Positions 31,001 to 39,930 of a stretch of DNA of 54,568 nucleotides are shown one piece after another. The stretch's first letter is position 1, and the number at the start of each line of letters is the position of its first letter. The notes below the pieces were generated by a model. The model was not told where the DNA came from and made no database searches. It saw only the letters and a program-made list of their open reading frames with translations. The DNA is taken from positions 1 through 54,568 of the forward strand of contig NZ_QVMG01000011.1 in NCBI RefSeq assembly GCF_010500925.1. Reading direction: 5' to 3'. The position numbers were made by a program, and so were the translations under genes. The stretch is from Parabacteroides sp. 52 (lineage in GTDB: Bacteria; Bacteroidota; Bacteroidia; Bacteroidales; Tannerellaceae).

Positions 31001-31403
31001 TATTTTTTGTCTGTTGCTGAGGAGCAGCGGACTGAGAAGATTTCTCCTTAGAGATAATAATTTGCCGGTCTGAAATATAGTACTGGTTTGAAGTGCCTTC
31101 AAACAGTTGGTCTAATATCACATTTACCTGTTCATTCTCTGCTTTCACGGATACTTTCCGATTCAGGTCGAGGGAGTTGTCCAGATAAAAGAAAATGTAT
31201 TCACTGGCTTCTTCTATCTGACTAATTACATCTTTTACTGTTGCATCTGTTGACTTTACAGTGAAAAAGGTTTCTTGCGAATATGTCTTGGCGGAGAAAG
31301 CGACTCCGATACTCAAGAACATACATAGAAAGGTAGCTTTCATGATACGTAATAATCTCATTTGTTTAGTTTTTTTGTGACTAAACATTGTGTTATTTTT
31401 CAT
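28083..31403 (-). CDS. SusC/RagA-family TonB-dependent receptor with signalling STN domain
   Basis: This 1106-residue receptor has a signal peptide ending AKTYSQ. An STN domain (about 46-120; KVSVKAENEQVNVILDQLF) is the part that talks to FecR, and the C-terminal half of the FecR gene product shows a related motif. A CarboxypepD_reg_2 domain (ITGTVKDAYGPVVGANIAVK), the SusC plug (VDGVPGSMNTIDPQDIETL) and the barrel with C-terminal Phe follow. It is encoded after the FecR and ECF sigma genes on the same strand, the usual trans-envelope signalling arrangement. Confidence 0.95.
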   Translation of the reverse strand: MKNNTMFSHKKTKQMRLLRIMKATFLCMFLSIGVAFSAKTYSQETFFTVKSTDATVKDVISQIEEASEYIFFYLDNSLDLNRKVSVKAENEQVNVILDQLFEGTSNQYYISDRQIIISKEKSSQSAAPQQQTKNITGTVKDAYGPVVGANIAVKGTTLGAITDIDGNFVLSNIPEKAILVVSYIGMQTQEINTANQNTFHITLVEDSSVLDEVVVVGYGVQKKANVTGSVATLKAEAIESRSVSSISAALAGQIPGVTAIQSSGAPGSQSADITIRGKNSINAASPLIIVDGVPGSMNTIDPQDIETLTVLKDAASSAIYGVQAANGVILITTKKGKKGERARINYSGSVAFAKPTTLLDFLGAADYAMLYNEAVQNENPNAILPYSPEDIEKYRNGTLPDTDWYKETFQSTAIETYHNLSINGGTEKTNYNASIGYTRQNGFIDTNNYERFNGRANVESEINKWLSAGVNFSGYRGTKNDGWDSYASLRQYVNRISPTSPVYNEDGSFHYNGLANPVAHTENTGFQRQVDQQINATVHATVHILPELSVKGLFSVRNDTRNNDGFKKLLEYGNGKNSYTSGLREGYDKYYNWNWYTTQVLANYNKTFQKHDIGLMAGFEQQEYIYKYTEATRKGGGNNELTESLNTLDKSSQTNNDGGYEIGRRSYFGRFQYAFDNKYLFEANLRTDASSRFPKDNRWGVFPAFSAGWRITEESFVKESDMSWLSNLKLRLGWGRTGNEELKSSDIYPAIPTYAYGSYMLGNSLYSTAYESRYVNNQLQWATVTNYEAALEAGFLNNKLGFELSVYKKKTNDMLLYLPVQGVLGMSAPAQNAGSVENTGFDLNLFHNNTINKDFSYAVNLNIAYVKNRITDMKGTDGPNPDNDIYWYLEGYPIGSFYGYEAIGYFNTEEELASEAKRTGTEKLGDLKFRDLDGNGKINGSDRKVIGQNFPSWTTGLNISAFYKDFDFSMFWQGAFDVDGYYTGESAYAFFNSGKVLKRHLDRWTPTNHNASYPRITKDSQTNYVTNSFWLQDASYLRLKNISIGYNIPRSILSNVGIEKVKVYVAGENLITITDLDGIDPEAPASNRGAYYGNLKKISLGLKVTF

Positions 31404-31455
31404 ATGTTTGTAAATGTATTTAAGTTAGTAATGCGATTTATACTAATTTGATTCT

Positions 31456-31494
31456 GAGGGTTCGGGTAATATGGGTAGTATTATCCGACCCTTT
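31456..31494. terminator. Hairpin between fecR and susC
   Basis: An imperfect long stem (GAGGGTTCGGGTAATA region against TATTATCCGACCCT) lies between the fecR stop codon and the susC start. It could end fecR transcripts or sit in the susC leader. There is no other gene in the 122-base gap. Confidence 0.5.
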
Positions 31495-31525
31495 CTTTAC
31501 TAAGGATCCATATGTGTCTTGTTTT

Positions 31526-32626
31526 TTAGAGTTTAACTTTTATCTGAATAATCTCATTCTCTGTATTGATTTCTATGGGCGCTGCTTTGGATAAAGCATT
31601 TAATACATCTATCGGATTCTCTTTCAAATCCAGTTTTCCGCTACATCTTAACTTACCTACTTCTTCGTTCCAGTCCAATTTCAAACCGTAATACCGGGAA
31701 ATCCTTTTGAGTACAATATCGATGGTTTGACTGCGAAACTGATAATATCCATCTTTCCAGGCTACATAATCTGCAACATTCACCTCGTCGATCCGGCTCT
31801 TTTGTGCACTCTTGTCATAACTGAAAAGTTGATTGGGAGACAAAAGACTCTTTTCGTCCATCTGTGTTTTCACGGCCACTTCACCATGCACCAAGACCAC
31901 GTCGACGGATGGATCATCCGCGCAGGCGGAGATATTAAACTCTGTGCCTAACACTGTGACATCCAATTGACTTGTTTTTACAATAAAAGGTGTCTCGTTA
32001 TGTGTTACATCCAGAAAGACTTCCCCTTCTACAAATATCTCGCGTTTGTTCTCTTTAAAGTGAGTCGGATAAATCACCCGGGAACCGGAATTTACCCATA
32101 TCTTTGTTCCATCGGTTAAGGTCAGAAAAGAACGTTTGCCTATAGGCACAATCAATTGGTTAAAGGTTTGTTCTTTGACCTCTTCCTGTTGTTTGTCGGG
32201 CTGTTCCTCTTTTTTTACCGAGAGAATCTCTTCATTTACCTGTATTTCGCCATCCGGCTGATAGTTAATTGTGCTTTCTTTTCCCTGAATGGCTAACTTT
32301 TGATTGTCCGAAAGTACCAGTTGAATCTGATCAGAGTCGAGGTGTTCTTGTTCGGTCGATTGGAGGATAGACAAATAATCCACAGCCGGTTCTTCCGGTT
32401 GCATCTTATCCCATCCGATTAGCCATAATAAAACGAGACAGGCCGCTACACTTATGCTCAGCGAAAAGAGGTAAAGTTTTCTTTTTTTGTCATACTTCCT
32501 GTTTTCCCTTTGTATATGATCCCAAAGAATCCTTTCTTCCGTTGAGGAGAGCCTTTCCTTCGCCTGCCCTTCTTTGATATAAGTGAGAAGAGCGTTTTGT
32601 TTTTTATCTAATTCTTTTTTATCCAT
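31526..32626 (-). CDS. FecR-family anti-sigma factor
   Basis: This 366-residue transmembrane regulator has a cytoplasmic sigma-binding region (about 1-45) and one membrane helix (about 47-66). The FecR domain (about 165-265; LTDGTKIWVNSGSRVIYP, VEGEVFLDVTHNETPF, VTVLGTEFNISA) is followed by a C-terminal DUF4974/STN-like domain (about 295-366). It should hold the ECF sigma factor encoded upstream inactive until SusC signals substrate. The 32627-32962 gap between the two genes holds a palindromic repeat array. Confidence 0.93.
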   Translation of the reverse strand: MDKKELDKKQNALLTYIKEGQAKERLSSTEERILWDHIQRENRKYDKKRKLYLFSLSISVAACLVLLWLIGWDKMQPEEPAVDYLSILQSTEQEHLDSDQIQLVLSDNQKLAIQGKESTINYQPDGEIQVNEEILSVKKEEQPDKQQEEVKEQTFNQLIVPIGKRSFLTLTDGTKIWVNSGSRVIYPTHFKENKREIFVEGEVFLDVTHNETPFIVKTSQLDVTVLGTEFNISACADDPSVDVVLVHGEVAVKTQMDEKSLLSPNQLFSYDKSAQKSRIDEVNVADYVAWKDGYYQFRSQTIDIVLKRISRYYGLKLDWNEEVGKLRCSGKLDLKENPIDVLNALSKAAPIEINTENEIIQIKVKL

Positions 32627-32793
32627 TTATCCCTGTTTGATTATAAGGAGACATAAATTTTTATTTTATACTCAGTTTTATACATTATTTTATAAAACAG
32701 GAAACGATCCGGAAAGTTGTAGAAATTTTCGCCTACTTTTTCATTCCCCTTAAGGCTGTTTGCGCTCCTTTTTGTTGCTTTTGGAGAGGGGAT

Positions 32794-32891
32794 ATTCTAT
32801 TGCCGATGGGCATCGGCAATATTGTTGAACATGTTCGTTAATATTGCTGATGCCCATCGTCAATATTGACGAAGCCCATCGGCAATAGAAT
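32794..32891. repeat. 22-nt palindromic repeat array with terminal inverted repeats (copy 2)
   Basis: Four 22-base units of the form ATTG-CGATG-CATCG-CAAT, each an imperfect palindrome, lie in tandem between 18-base perfect terminal inverted repeats (32794-32811 and 32874-32891). It is clearly related to 6454-6569. It sits between the ECF sigma gene and fecR, where a transcript through both would carry the fold. The rest of 32627-32962 shows no gene. Confidence 0.8.
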
Positions 32892-32962
32892 TTTCCTGTA
32901 AAAATGGAATGCCCGTGCATACAAAATCAGAGCGTATTACAGGAAAAGCCGGAGAATATTAT

Positions 32963-33565
32963 TTAAATAGACTTTATATTTCCTCCCAGAAGAGAGAGTA
33001 AAAAGAAGAAGCTGTATGGAATCGTACCATACGCGTCCCGTAACTTTTTCAAGGAACGTTGGATCAGGTTTTGGGCAGATTGATAGTTCAGGTTCATCAG
33101 GAGACAAATCTCATCGAAACTCATTTCCTGGATATAGCGGTAATAAATGATTTCCTGTTGACGGGAAGAGAGCAGGGATAACATCTCTTTTACATATTCT
33201 TGTCGCAGATTATATTCTTCATATGCGATAAACTGATCTTCTACGGTCGGTTCCAGGGAAAAAGAAACAATATCGGATTCCAATTGATTATACGATATTT
33301 CTTTTTGAAGTAGGCGAAGTATACTGTTTTTCATAGAAACAAAGAGATATACTTTCACATTTTCGGGAGTAGAAAGACGCTGCCGGTTTTTGTAGATAGA
33401 AGTAAAAACTTCCTGTATACAGTCTTTGACAAGCTCTGTATCCACGGTGAATCGCAAGCCATAACGATAGAGGTCCTGGATAAATGTTTTATATATCCAG
33501 GTATAAGCCTTCTCATCCCCGGATAAGAATTTACACCATTGTTTTTTGCTCTCTTGTTTTAGCAT
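32963..33565 (-). CDS. ECF-type RNA polymerase sigma factor (FecI-like)
   Basis: About 200 residues from the ATG at 33565; an upstream in-frame extension is not family-like. Region 2 (DLYRYGLRFTVDTELVKDCIQEVFTSIYKNR segment, about 30-60) recognises the -10 element. Region 4 (SSRQQEIIYYRYIQEMSFDEI then LNYQSAQNLIQRSLKKLRD) binds -35 DNA. It works with the FecR-like anti-sigma to switch on susCD. It is the first gene of the regulatory set, read on the minus strand. Confidence 0.93.
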   Translation of the reverse strand: MLKQESKKQWCKFLSGDEKAYTWIYKTFIQDLYRYGLRFTVDTELVKDCIQEVFTSIYKNRQRLSTPENVKVYLFVSMKNSILRLLQKEISYNQLESDIVSFSLEPTVEDQFIAYEEYNLRQEYVKEMLSLLSSRQQEIIYYRYIQEMSFDEICLLMNLNYQSAQNLIQRSLKKLRDAYGTIPYSFFFLLSLLGGNIKSI

Positions 33566-33695
33566 TCTCTCTCTCTTATGTATACAAATATAAGATTTCC
33601 TCTTTTCCATACAATAGAATGCTGTTCTGAATTTGATTAAAATCAATTTTCTTACTTCCCCGGACTTCTTTTATCGCCATCTCTGACAAGTACTC

Positions 33696-33745
33696 AAAAA
33701 AGAGGTTGTCCCGTATTCGATTTTTCTTTGGGGACAACCTCTTTT
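33696..33745. terminator. Terminator at the end of the ilv operon
   Basis: A 14-base stem (AAAGAGGTTGTCCC with GGGGACAACCTCTTT) with a 17-base loop is flanked by A and T runs. It lies 22 bases past the ilvC stop codon in the minus direction. Its A/T-rich flanks could terminate in both directions. Confidence 0.8.
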
Positions 33746-33767
33746 ATTCTTTCAGCATACTATCTTT

Positions 33768-34814
33768 TTAATTGTTTTCGGGGCGTAGTTTGCGAACAAC
33801 AGCTCCGGTACGCCACATTTCGCTTTCGCGCAGGGCTTTCAGTTCTTCTTCCAATCCTTCCCGGTAGTTGGGCTTGCTGTTGGTATCGATAGAACGTTGG
33901 GCTTCGTTGCCGTTTGCCACTTCACTATACAATTTTTGGAATACCGGTTTCGTGGCATCATGGAAGGGACCCATCCAGTCCAATGCACCGCGCTGGGCTG
34001 TTGTTGAACAGTTGGCATACATCCAGTCCATACCATTTTCTGCGAATAGTGGCATCAATGATTGCGTCAATTCTTCCACTGTCTCGTTGAAGGCTTCAGA
34101 AGGTTCGTGTCCATTTTCGCGCAATACCTCGTATTGGGCCAATAACAGTCCCTGAATAGCTCCCATAAGTGTGCCACGTTCTCCTGTTAAGTCGGAGTAT
34201 ACCTCTTTCTTGAATGTCGTTTCAAACAAATAACCGGAGCCAACGCCTATGCCTAATGCGACTACCCGTTCGAAGGCTCTTCCGGTAGCGTCCTGGAAGA
34301 TGGCATAGCTGGAGTTCAATCCTCTTCCTTCCAGGAACATACGACGTAAGCTGGTGCCCGAACCTTTAGGCGCTACCAGGATCACATCCACATCCGCCGG
34401 AGGAATGATATTTGTTCTTTCTTTATACGTGATGCCGAATCCATGAGAGAAATACAACGCTTTACCTGGTGTCAGGTATGCTTTGATACGTGGCCAAACT
34501 TCGATCTGAGCCGCATCGGAAAGAAGATACTGAATGATTGTTCCCCGTTGGCAGGCTTCTTCTATCTCGAAGAGTGTCTCACCGGGTACCCAGCCGTCTG
34601 CGATGGCTTTTTCCCATGTTTTGCCCCCTTTGCGTTGGCCTACTATCACATTGAAACCATTATCACGCAAGTTAAGGCTTTGTCCGGGACCTTGTACACC
34701 GTAACCGATGATTGCGATCACTTCGTTTTTCAATACTTCTCTTGCCTTTTCCAATGGAAATTCATCGCGGGTAACTACATTTTCTTCTACCCCGCCAAAA
34801 TTCATTACTGCCAT
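33768..34814 (-). CDS. ilvC: Ketol-acid reductoisomerase
   Basis: This 348-residue enzyme of valine, isoleucine and leucine synthesis isomerises and reduces acetohydroxy acids with NADPH and magnesium. The N-terminal Rossmann motif is IIGYGVQGPGQSLNLRDNG. The class I knotted helical domain carries LTGERGTLMGAIQGLLLAQYEVLRENG. It is the last gene of the attenuator-controlled operon. Length is normal for the class I Bacteroidetes form. Confidence 0.95.
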   Translation of the reverse strand: MAVMNFGGVEENVVTRDEFPLEKAREVLKNEVIAIIGYGVQGPGQSLNLRDNGFNVIVGQRKGGKTWEKAIADGWVPGETLFEIEEACQRGTIIQYLLSDAAQIEVWPRIKAYLTPGKALYFSHGFGITYKERTNIIPPADVDVILVAPKGSGTSLRRMFLEGRGLNSSYAIFQDATGRAFERVVALGIGVGSGYLFETTFKKEVYSDLTGERGTLMGAIQGLLLAQYEVLRENGHEPSEAFNETVEELTQSLMPLFAENGMDWMYANCSTTAQRGALDWMGPFHDATKPVFQKLYSEVANGNEAQRSIDTNSKPNYREGLEEELKALRESEMWRTGAVVRKLRPENN

Positions 34815-34854
34815 TTTCTTTTCTATCTTTTAAATGAATAAAACTAATTCTTAT

Positions 34855-35583
34855 TTATCTCCAGGTTGCTGCCGCGCGGCAAATTGCTTTGCCTTCATGG
34901 CAGATCGCCAGATTGTATGTGTTATCTATCGCTTCTCCTTTATGTAAAGTCAATGGCATACCGTATCTGCCTTCTGCCTGGTAGGCTATTTCAAAACGAC
35001 TGATTTCTTTTTCTTTGAAAAGTGTCAGATCGAACAAATCCAGGAGGTGTTCCATGTATTTGATGCTGTTGAAATGTCCGTTTACATCCAGGTCACTGTA
35101 TTTTACCTGATAAGCTACCCCTTCGCCCTGGTCTTCCACCGGTGGAATTTTACCCGGTCGTTCGATGGGGCAGGGGCGATCGGTTACATATATATTCAGT
35201 CTTTCCGCATCCAAGGGTGTCGGACGTCGTGTCTCCATATCAATGGCAGCCCAGATGGAGCGAGCGAAGCCTACGCTTTTCCCTTCTCCGTTTACTAACT
35301 CAAAGCAACGGCTGGTAAACAGGCGGCCTACTTCATCGATCCAGGTATACAAGGTAATGGGTTCCGACATGCTGGGGTATGCATACATCTCAATGGCCAG
35401 ACGGGAAAGTACCCAGGCCGTATGCTTTTGATTCATATCATTGAATCCGAAACCACGTATGGATGCGTGATTGGATGCTGCGTGCAATAGGTAGTTGCCT
35501 ATCATAGGAATGGTCACCCGTCCGCGGAAGTCCAATAGATATTCTTCTGTTGTAAAATGAAATTCTCCGATCTTATCGCGCAT
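34855..35583 (-). CDS. Acyl-ACP thioesterase
   Basis: This 242-residue double hot-dog thioesterase releases fatty acids from acyl carrier protein. The second half carries the active-site pattern YSDLDVNGHFNSIKYMEHLLDLF (Asp, Asn, His). The first half has the conserved NYLLHAASNHASIRGFGFNDM region. It is embedded between ilvN and ilvC with short gaps, so it should share the amino-acid-controlled transcript. This may tie branched-chain keto-acid flux to branched-chain fatty acid turnover (inference). Confidence 0.88.
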   Translation of the reverse strand: MRDKIGEFHFTTEEYLLDFRGRVTIPMIGNYLLHAASNHASIRGFGFNDMNQKHTAWVLSRLAIEMYAYPSMSEPITLYTWIDEVGRLFTSRCFELVNGEGKSVGFARSIWAAIDMETRRPTPLDAERLNIYVTDRPCPIERPGKIPPVEDQGEGVAYQVKYSDLDVNGHFNSIKYMEHLLDLFDLTLFKEKEISRFEIAYQAEGRYGMPLTLHKGEAIDNTYNLAICHEGKAICRAAATWR

Positions 35584-35595
35584 GATAACTTCTTG

Positions 35596-36144
35596 TTAAT
35601 TGTTTTCCATTAATTTCTTTTCCATGGTAGAAAGCATGTCGCTTAAACGTTCCACCTTACTTTTGGTGATAGCGATACGTCCGGAGCGGATAAACTGCAA
35701 GACCCCGATTGTCTCACTCAACTCTTTGAAGAGTGCCTGGGTTTCTGCATAATGCCCGCTTTTCTCCAGAACGACGATGTCTTCGTTTATGTCCAGTACA
35801 CGTACATTGTATTTACGGATCAGGTCTTCCACGCCTTTCATCTTCAGAAACAGATCCGTACTCAGTTTATAAAGAGCAATCTCCTGATGTATCAGATCTT
35901 CGTCCGTATTGTAATAGGCTTTGAGAATATCCACCCGTTTGTCAATTTGCTTGACCACCTTATCCATCATATCTTCATCGGCAAAGGTCGTAATGGTAAA
36001 CTTATGAACCCCTTTTATCGCGGAGGGAGAAACAGATAGTGTCTCAATATTCAACTGCCTGCGCGTAAAAATAATGGTGATTTGATTCAACAAACCCACC
36101 GTATTCTCTGAAAAGATAATAACTGTATATAATTTCTTATCCAT
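35596..36144 (-). CDS. ilvN: Acetolactate synthase small (regulatory) subunit
   Basis: About 182 residues from MDKKLYTVIIFSENTVG; an ATG six codons upstream is also possible. The N-terminal ACT domain (about 1-75; TVGLLNQITIIFTRRQLNIETLSV) binds valine for feedback control. The C-terminal domain activates the catalytic subunit. It lies 12 bases before the thioesterase gene and 55 bases after ilvB. Confidence 0.93.
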   Translation of the reverse strand: MDKKLYTVIIFSENTVGLLNQITIIFTRRQLNIETLSVSPSAIKGVHKFTITTFADEDMMDKVVKQIDKRVDILKAYYNTDEDLIHQEIALYKLSTDLFLKMKGVEDLIRKYNVRVLDINEDIVVLEKSGHYAETQALFKELSETIGVLQFIRSGRIAITKSKVERLSDMLSTMEKKLMENN

Positions 36145-36199
36145 AATTCCTTGCTTTTGCATGCTTAAGCCTTCTCCGATTTAATTCCTCCTTTGTGCC

Positions 36200-37966
36200 T
36201 CATTCTCCCATAATAATGTGCGTGATGCATGCCCCGGCAGGTATCATCGGATATACCATTCCGTGAGACTCGACATTGGCTACCAAAAGATAGGTTCCGT
36301 CATATTCCAGCATCTCTTTGATAGCATCGCCCAACTCTTCCCTTTTTTCTACCGTACGACTGCCCATACCATAGGCTTTGGCTAGGGTGCCGAAATCGGG
36401 ATTCATCAGGATGGTGCCCGAGTAACGTTCTTTGAAAAAGAGCTCCTGCCATTGGCGTACCATACCCAGGAAGTTGTTATTCAGTACAATCATTTTGATA
36501 GGCAGCTTTTCCTGCATGATCGTACCGAACTCCTGCAAGGTCATCTGTAAACCTCCGTCCCCCATAAACAGGCAGACCGTTCGCTCCGGTGCGCCCAGTT
36601 GAGCACCTATGGCTGCCGGTATACCAAATCCCATGGTGCCCAGTCCACCGGAGGTCACCACACTGCGCGTACGTTTGTATTTGAAATAACGGATTCCCAT
36701 CATTTGATTCTGTCCCACATCGGTGACCAGTACGGCATCGTTTTGAGTGGCTTCGGATACTTTACGAACCACTTCACCCATTTTCAAAGGACCGCTCAGG
36801 GGGGTAAGTTCCTTTTGAATGACTTTCGTGTATTCCTCTTGCTCATCTGTTTCAAACGATGCGATCCATTGCTTATGTTTGGCAGGCTGGATGTATGCAG
36901 TGACAGCCGCTAAGGTCTCTTTGGCATCTCCCCAGACGGGAACGGCTACTTTTACGTTTTTGCCGATTTCGCTATTGTCAATGTCGAAATGTATGATTTG
37001 CGCTTGTTTGGCATAGGTGTCCAGATTACCGGTCACGCGATCATCAAAACGCATGCCGATAGCGATCAATACATCACATTCATTGGTTTTCCGGTTGGGT
37101 CCCACATTGCCATGCATACCCAACATGCCTTTGTTCAGCGGATAATCACTGGGCAGGGCGGATAACCCTAAGGCGGTCATGCCGGCAGGTATATCTGCTT
37201 TCTCAAGGAATATTTTCAATTCTTCCTCGGCATGGCTTAAGATAACTCCCTGGCCGATGAGTGCCAAAGGTTTTTTCGCTTTATTGATTAACTCAGCGGC
37301 TATGCGTATCTGTTCCTTGTCGATGTCGGGAACCGGCTGGTAGCTGCGGATATAATCCACTTTTTCGTATATGTAGTCTACCAACCCCACCTGTGCATCT
37401 TTGGCCAGGTCGATCACCACCGGTCCCGGTCGCCCGGTCGATGCGATATAAAAGGCACGGGATATGGCCCAGGCTATCTCTTCCGGTTTGCGGACCTGAT
37501 AAGCCCATTTGGTGATAGGCTGGGTGATGCCGATGACATCTATCTCCTGGAATGCATCTGTCCCCAACAGAGAAGAAGGAACTTGTCCGGTGATTATCAC
37601 CACAGGCGTACTGTCCATCATCGCATCGGCAATGCCGGTGATCGTATTGGTGGCACCCGGACCCGAAGTCACAATATTGACCCCTACCTTGCCCGACACA
37701 CGGGCATAACCTTGTGCCGCATGGGTAGCCCCCTGTTCGTGGCGAACCAGTACGAGCTTTAGTTGATCGCGATAGTCATACAAACTGTCAAAGATAGGTA
37801 TGGCCTGTCCGCCCGGATACCCAAAGATGGTATCTACCCCTTCTGCTATCAATGCTTTCAGTAAAGCCTCCGACCCGGAAATACGCGTATTTCCGGGAAT
37901 TGACAATTGACAATTGACAATTGACAATTCTTCGTTATTCTCTTTGTCTGTTTTATTTTTTTGCAT
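36200..37966 (-). CDS. ilvB: Acetolactate synthase large (catalytic) subunit
   Basis: This 588-residue ThDP enzyme joins pyruvate with pyruvate or 2-oxobutyrate. It has the catalytic-glutamate region VLVRHEQGATHAAQGYAR, the central FAD-type domain, and the ThDP motif MGDGGLQMTLQEFG ending in the LNNNFLGMVRQWQ segment. The first 30 residues before RISGSEALLKALI are unusual. They include [11 protein letters not shown], which is translated from a 7-base repeat (37898-37929) normally found between genes. An upstream extension of this kind probably reflects repeat insertion near the start codon. Confidence 0.94.
   Translation of the reverse strand: MQKNKTDKENNEELSIVNCQLSIPGNTRISGSEALLKALIAEGVDTIFGYPGGQAIPIFDSLYDYRDQLKLVLVRHEQGATHAAQGYARVSGKVGVNIVTSGPGATNTITGIADAMMDSTPVVIITGQVPSSLLGTDAFQEIDVIGITQPITKWAYQVRKPEEIAWAISRAFYIASTGRPGPVVIDLAKDAQVGLVDYIYEKVDYIRSYQPVPDIDKEQIRIAAELINKAKKPLALIGQGVILSHAEEELKIFLEKADIPAGMTALGLSALPSDYPLNKGMLGMHGNVGPNRKTNECDVLIAIGMRFDDRVTGNLDTYAKQAQIIHFDIDNSEIGKNVKVAVPVWGDAKETLAAVTAYIQPAKHKQWIASFETDEQEEYTKVIQKELTPLSGPLKMGEVVRKVSEATQNDAVLVTDVGQNQMMGIRYFKYKRTRSVVTSGGLGTMGFGIPAAIGAQLGAPERTVCLFMGDGGLQMTLQEFGTIMQEKLPIKMIVLNNNFLGMVRQWQELFFKERYSGTILMNPDFGTLAKAYGMGSRTVEKREELGDAIKEMLEYDGTYLLVANVESHGMVYPMIPAGACITHIIMGE
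37898..37929. repeat. Heptamer repeat inside ilvB start region (left arm of 32-bp stem)
   Basis: Four and a half copies of a 7-base unit (AATTGAC) lie in frame within the ilvB 5' end. The 32 bases pair with 38001-38032, leaving one mismatch and a 71-base loop. Confidence 0.85.
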
Positions 37967-38000
37967 GTGATAATTCCTTTTTTAATAGTCTGATACATTT

Positions 38001-38032
38001 AATTGTCAATTGTCAACTGTCAATTGTCAATT
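38001..38032. repeat. Heptamer repeat at the ilvD end (right arm of 32-bp stem)
   Basis: This is the inverted copy of 37898-37929, 31 of 32 bases complementary. It contains the last codons and the stop codon of ilvD. On the operon mRNA the two arms would form a long stem across the ilvD-ilvB junction. Confidence 0.85.
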
Positions 38033-39852
38033 ATCCTCACCGCCCCCTTATCAGCCGACGCGACCATCTGTGCGTAAGCCTTTAAGGCCTTCGACACCAT
38101 GCGTTGCCGCACAGGAGGGGTAAAGGCATTTATGCCGCGAGCCAACTCTGCTTTTCTGCGTTCCGCCAAGACGGCATCGCTGACTTTCACCTGTATACTA
38201 CGTTCGGGTATGTTGATTTCTATTATATCCCCTTCCTTGACTAAACCGATAGCTCCTCCGGCGGCGGCTTCGGGAGAGATGTGGCCGATAGACAGGCCGG
38301 ATGTGCCTCCGCTAAAACGTCCGTCGGTGATGAGGGCGCATTCTTTTCCCAGATGTTTACTCTTGATATACGAAGTGGGGTATAACATCTCTTGCATACC
38401 CGGCCCTCCTTTCGGCCCTTCGTAGGTGATGACCACCACGTCGCCGGAAACGACTTTGCCACCGAGGATGCCTTCGCAGGCAGCGTCTTGGGAGTCAAAC
38501 ACTTTGGCGGGACCGGAGAAACGGAAGATCGCTTCGTCCACCCCGGCCGTTTTGACTACACATCCTGCTTCGGCAATGTTTCCATAGAGCACGGCCAGTC
38601 CTCCGTCTTTTACATAAGCATGTTTTATGTCCCGGATACAACCGTTTGTACGGTCGGTATCCAATTCTTTATAATATGTCTCCTGCGATCCGAGCACGAG
38701 GTTGAAACGATGTGCCGGTGCACTTTTATATAAATCAATAGCCTCTTGACTCACCTGAACAGAGGTGATGCCATAGGAGTTGACAGCTTCGGCTAATGTC
38801 TTTCCATCTATCCGATGTACGCTTCCGTCAACTAATCCCTCTTTCAATAATTCATGCATAATGCCCAGGATACCTCCGGCACGGTTCACGTCCTGCACAT
38901 GGTAGGTCCCGTTGGGAGCTACTTTGCATAATACCGGGGTTTGGCGGGAGAGCTTGTCGATGTCATGCATGGAAAAGTCAACTTCCGCCTCGTGGGCGAT
39001 GGCTAACAAGTGAAGCACGGTATTGGTCGATCCTCCCATGGCAATGTCCAATGTCATGGCATTCAGGAAAGCCTGACGCGTGGCTATACAACGCGGTAAG
39101 ACAGATTCGTCTCCATCCCGGTAGTATTTATATGCGTTTTCCACCAGAAGGCGGGCGGCTTGTTCGAATAAACGCGTACGGTTGGCATGTGTCGCTACCA
39201 CAGTGCCGTTGCCCGGAAGAGCCAGGCCGATCGCTTCGTTCAGGCAGTTCATAGAGTTGGCTGTAAACATGCCGGAGCAACAGCCACAGGTGGGGCAGGC
39301 GGCCCGTTCGAGCTTGGCAATCCGATCGTCATGGATACTGTCGTCGGCAGCCTCTACCATTACATGTATAAGATCCAGGTGACGGTCGTCCAGTTCGCCC
39401 GCTTCCATCGGTCCCCCCGATACAAAAACGGTGGGTATATTTAAACGCATGGCTGCCATCAACATGCCCGGCGTGATCTTGTCGCAGTTGCTGATGCATA
39501 TCATGGCATCCGCCTTGTGGGCATTGACCATATACTCTACGCTGTCGGCAATAATATCGCGCGAAGGGAGGGAATAAAGCATGCCGTCGTGTCCCATCGC
39601 AATCCCATCGTCAATGGCAATCGTATTGAATTCGGCGGCAAAGCAACCGAGCTTTTCAATCTCCGCTTTTACCTGTTGGCCGATCTCATGCAGATGCACA
39701 TGACCCGGAACAAACTGGGTAAAGGAATTGACAATGGCGATAACGGGTTTTCCAAACTGCTCCTCTTTCATGCCGTTGGCACGCCAGAGGGAACGGGCTC
39801 CGGCCATACGCCGGCCGTTGGTATTACAGGAACTTCTTAACTGATTCTTCAT
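38020..39852 (-). CDS. ilvD: Dihydroxy-acid dehydratase
   Basis: This 610-residue Fe-S enzyme dehydrates dihydroxy acids to the keto-acid precursors of valine and isoleucine. Cluster and active-site motifs are [20 protein letters not shown] and [20 protein letters not shown], with C-terminal [20 protein letters not shown]. It is the first structural gene after the attenuator. Its last codons (RIIDN and stop) fall inside the heptamer repeat. Confidence 0.95.
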   Translation of the reverse strand: MKNQLRSSCNTNGRRMAGARSLWRANGMKEEQFGKPVIAIVNSFTQFVPGHVHLHEIGQQVKAEIEKLGCFAAEFNTIAIDDGIAMGHDGMLYSLPSRDIIADSVEYMVNAHKADAMICISNCDKITPGMLMAAMRLNIPTVFVSGGPMEAGELDDRHLDLIHVMVEAADDSIHDDRIAKLERAACPTCGCCSGMFTANSMNCLNEAIGLALPGNGTVVATHANRTRLFEQAARLLVENAYKYYRDGDESVLPRCIATRQAFLNAMTLDIAMGGSTNTVLHLLAIAHEAEVDFSMHDIDKLSRQTPVLCKVAPNGTYHVQDVNRAGGILGIMHELLKEGLVDGSVHRIDGKTLAEAVNSYGITSVQVSQEAIDLYKSAPAHRFNLVLGSQETYYKELDTDRTNGCIRDIKHAYVKDGGLAVLYGNIAEAGCVVKTAGVDEAIFRFSGPAKVFDSQDAACEGILGGKVVSGDVVVITYEGPKGGPGMQEMLYPTSYIKSKHLGKECALITDGRFSGGTSGLSIGHISPEAAAGGAIGLVKEGDIIEINIPERSIQVKVSDAVLAERRKAELARGINAFTPPVRQRMVSKALKAYAQMVASADKGAVRIIDN

Positions 39853-39865
39853 GCTCTTTCTAAAT

Positions 39866-39893
39866 AAAAAAGCCTTTCTCTGTGGAGAAAGGC
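39866..39893 (-). terminator. ilv operon attenuator terminator
   Basis: On the minus strand a perfect nine-base stem GCCTTTCTC/GAGAAAGGC with a four-base loop is followed by six T. It ends 13 bases before the ilvD start. It can be disrupted by pairing of its 5' arm with 39932-39940. Confidence 0.9.
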
Positions 39894-39930
39894 CTTAAGA
39901 ATATCTTTATGGATACTATCACATCTTACA

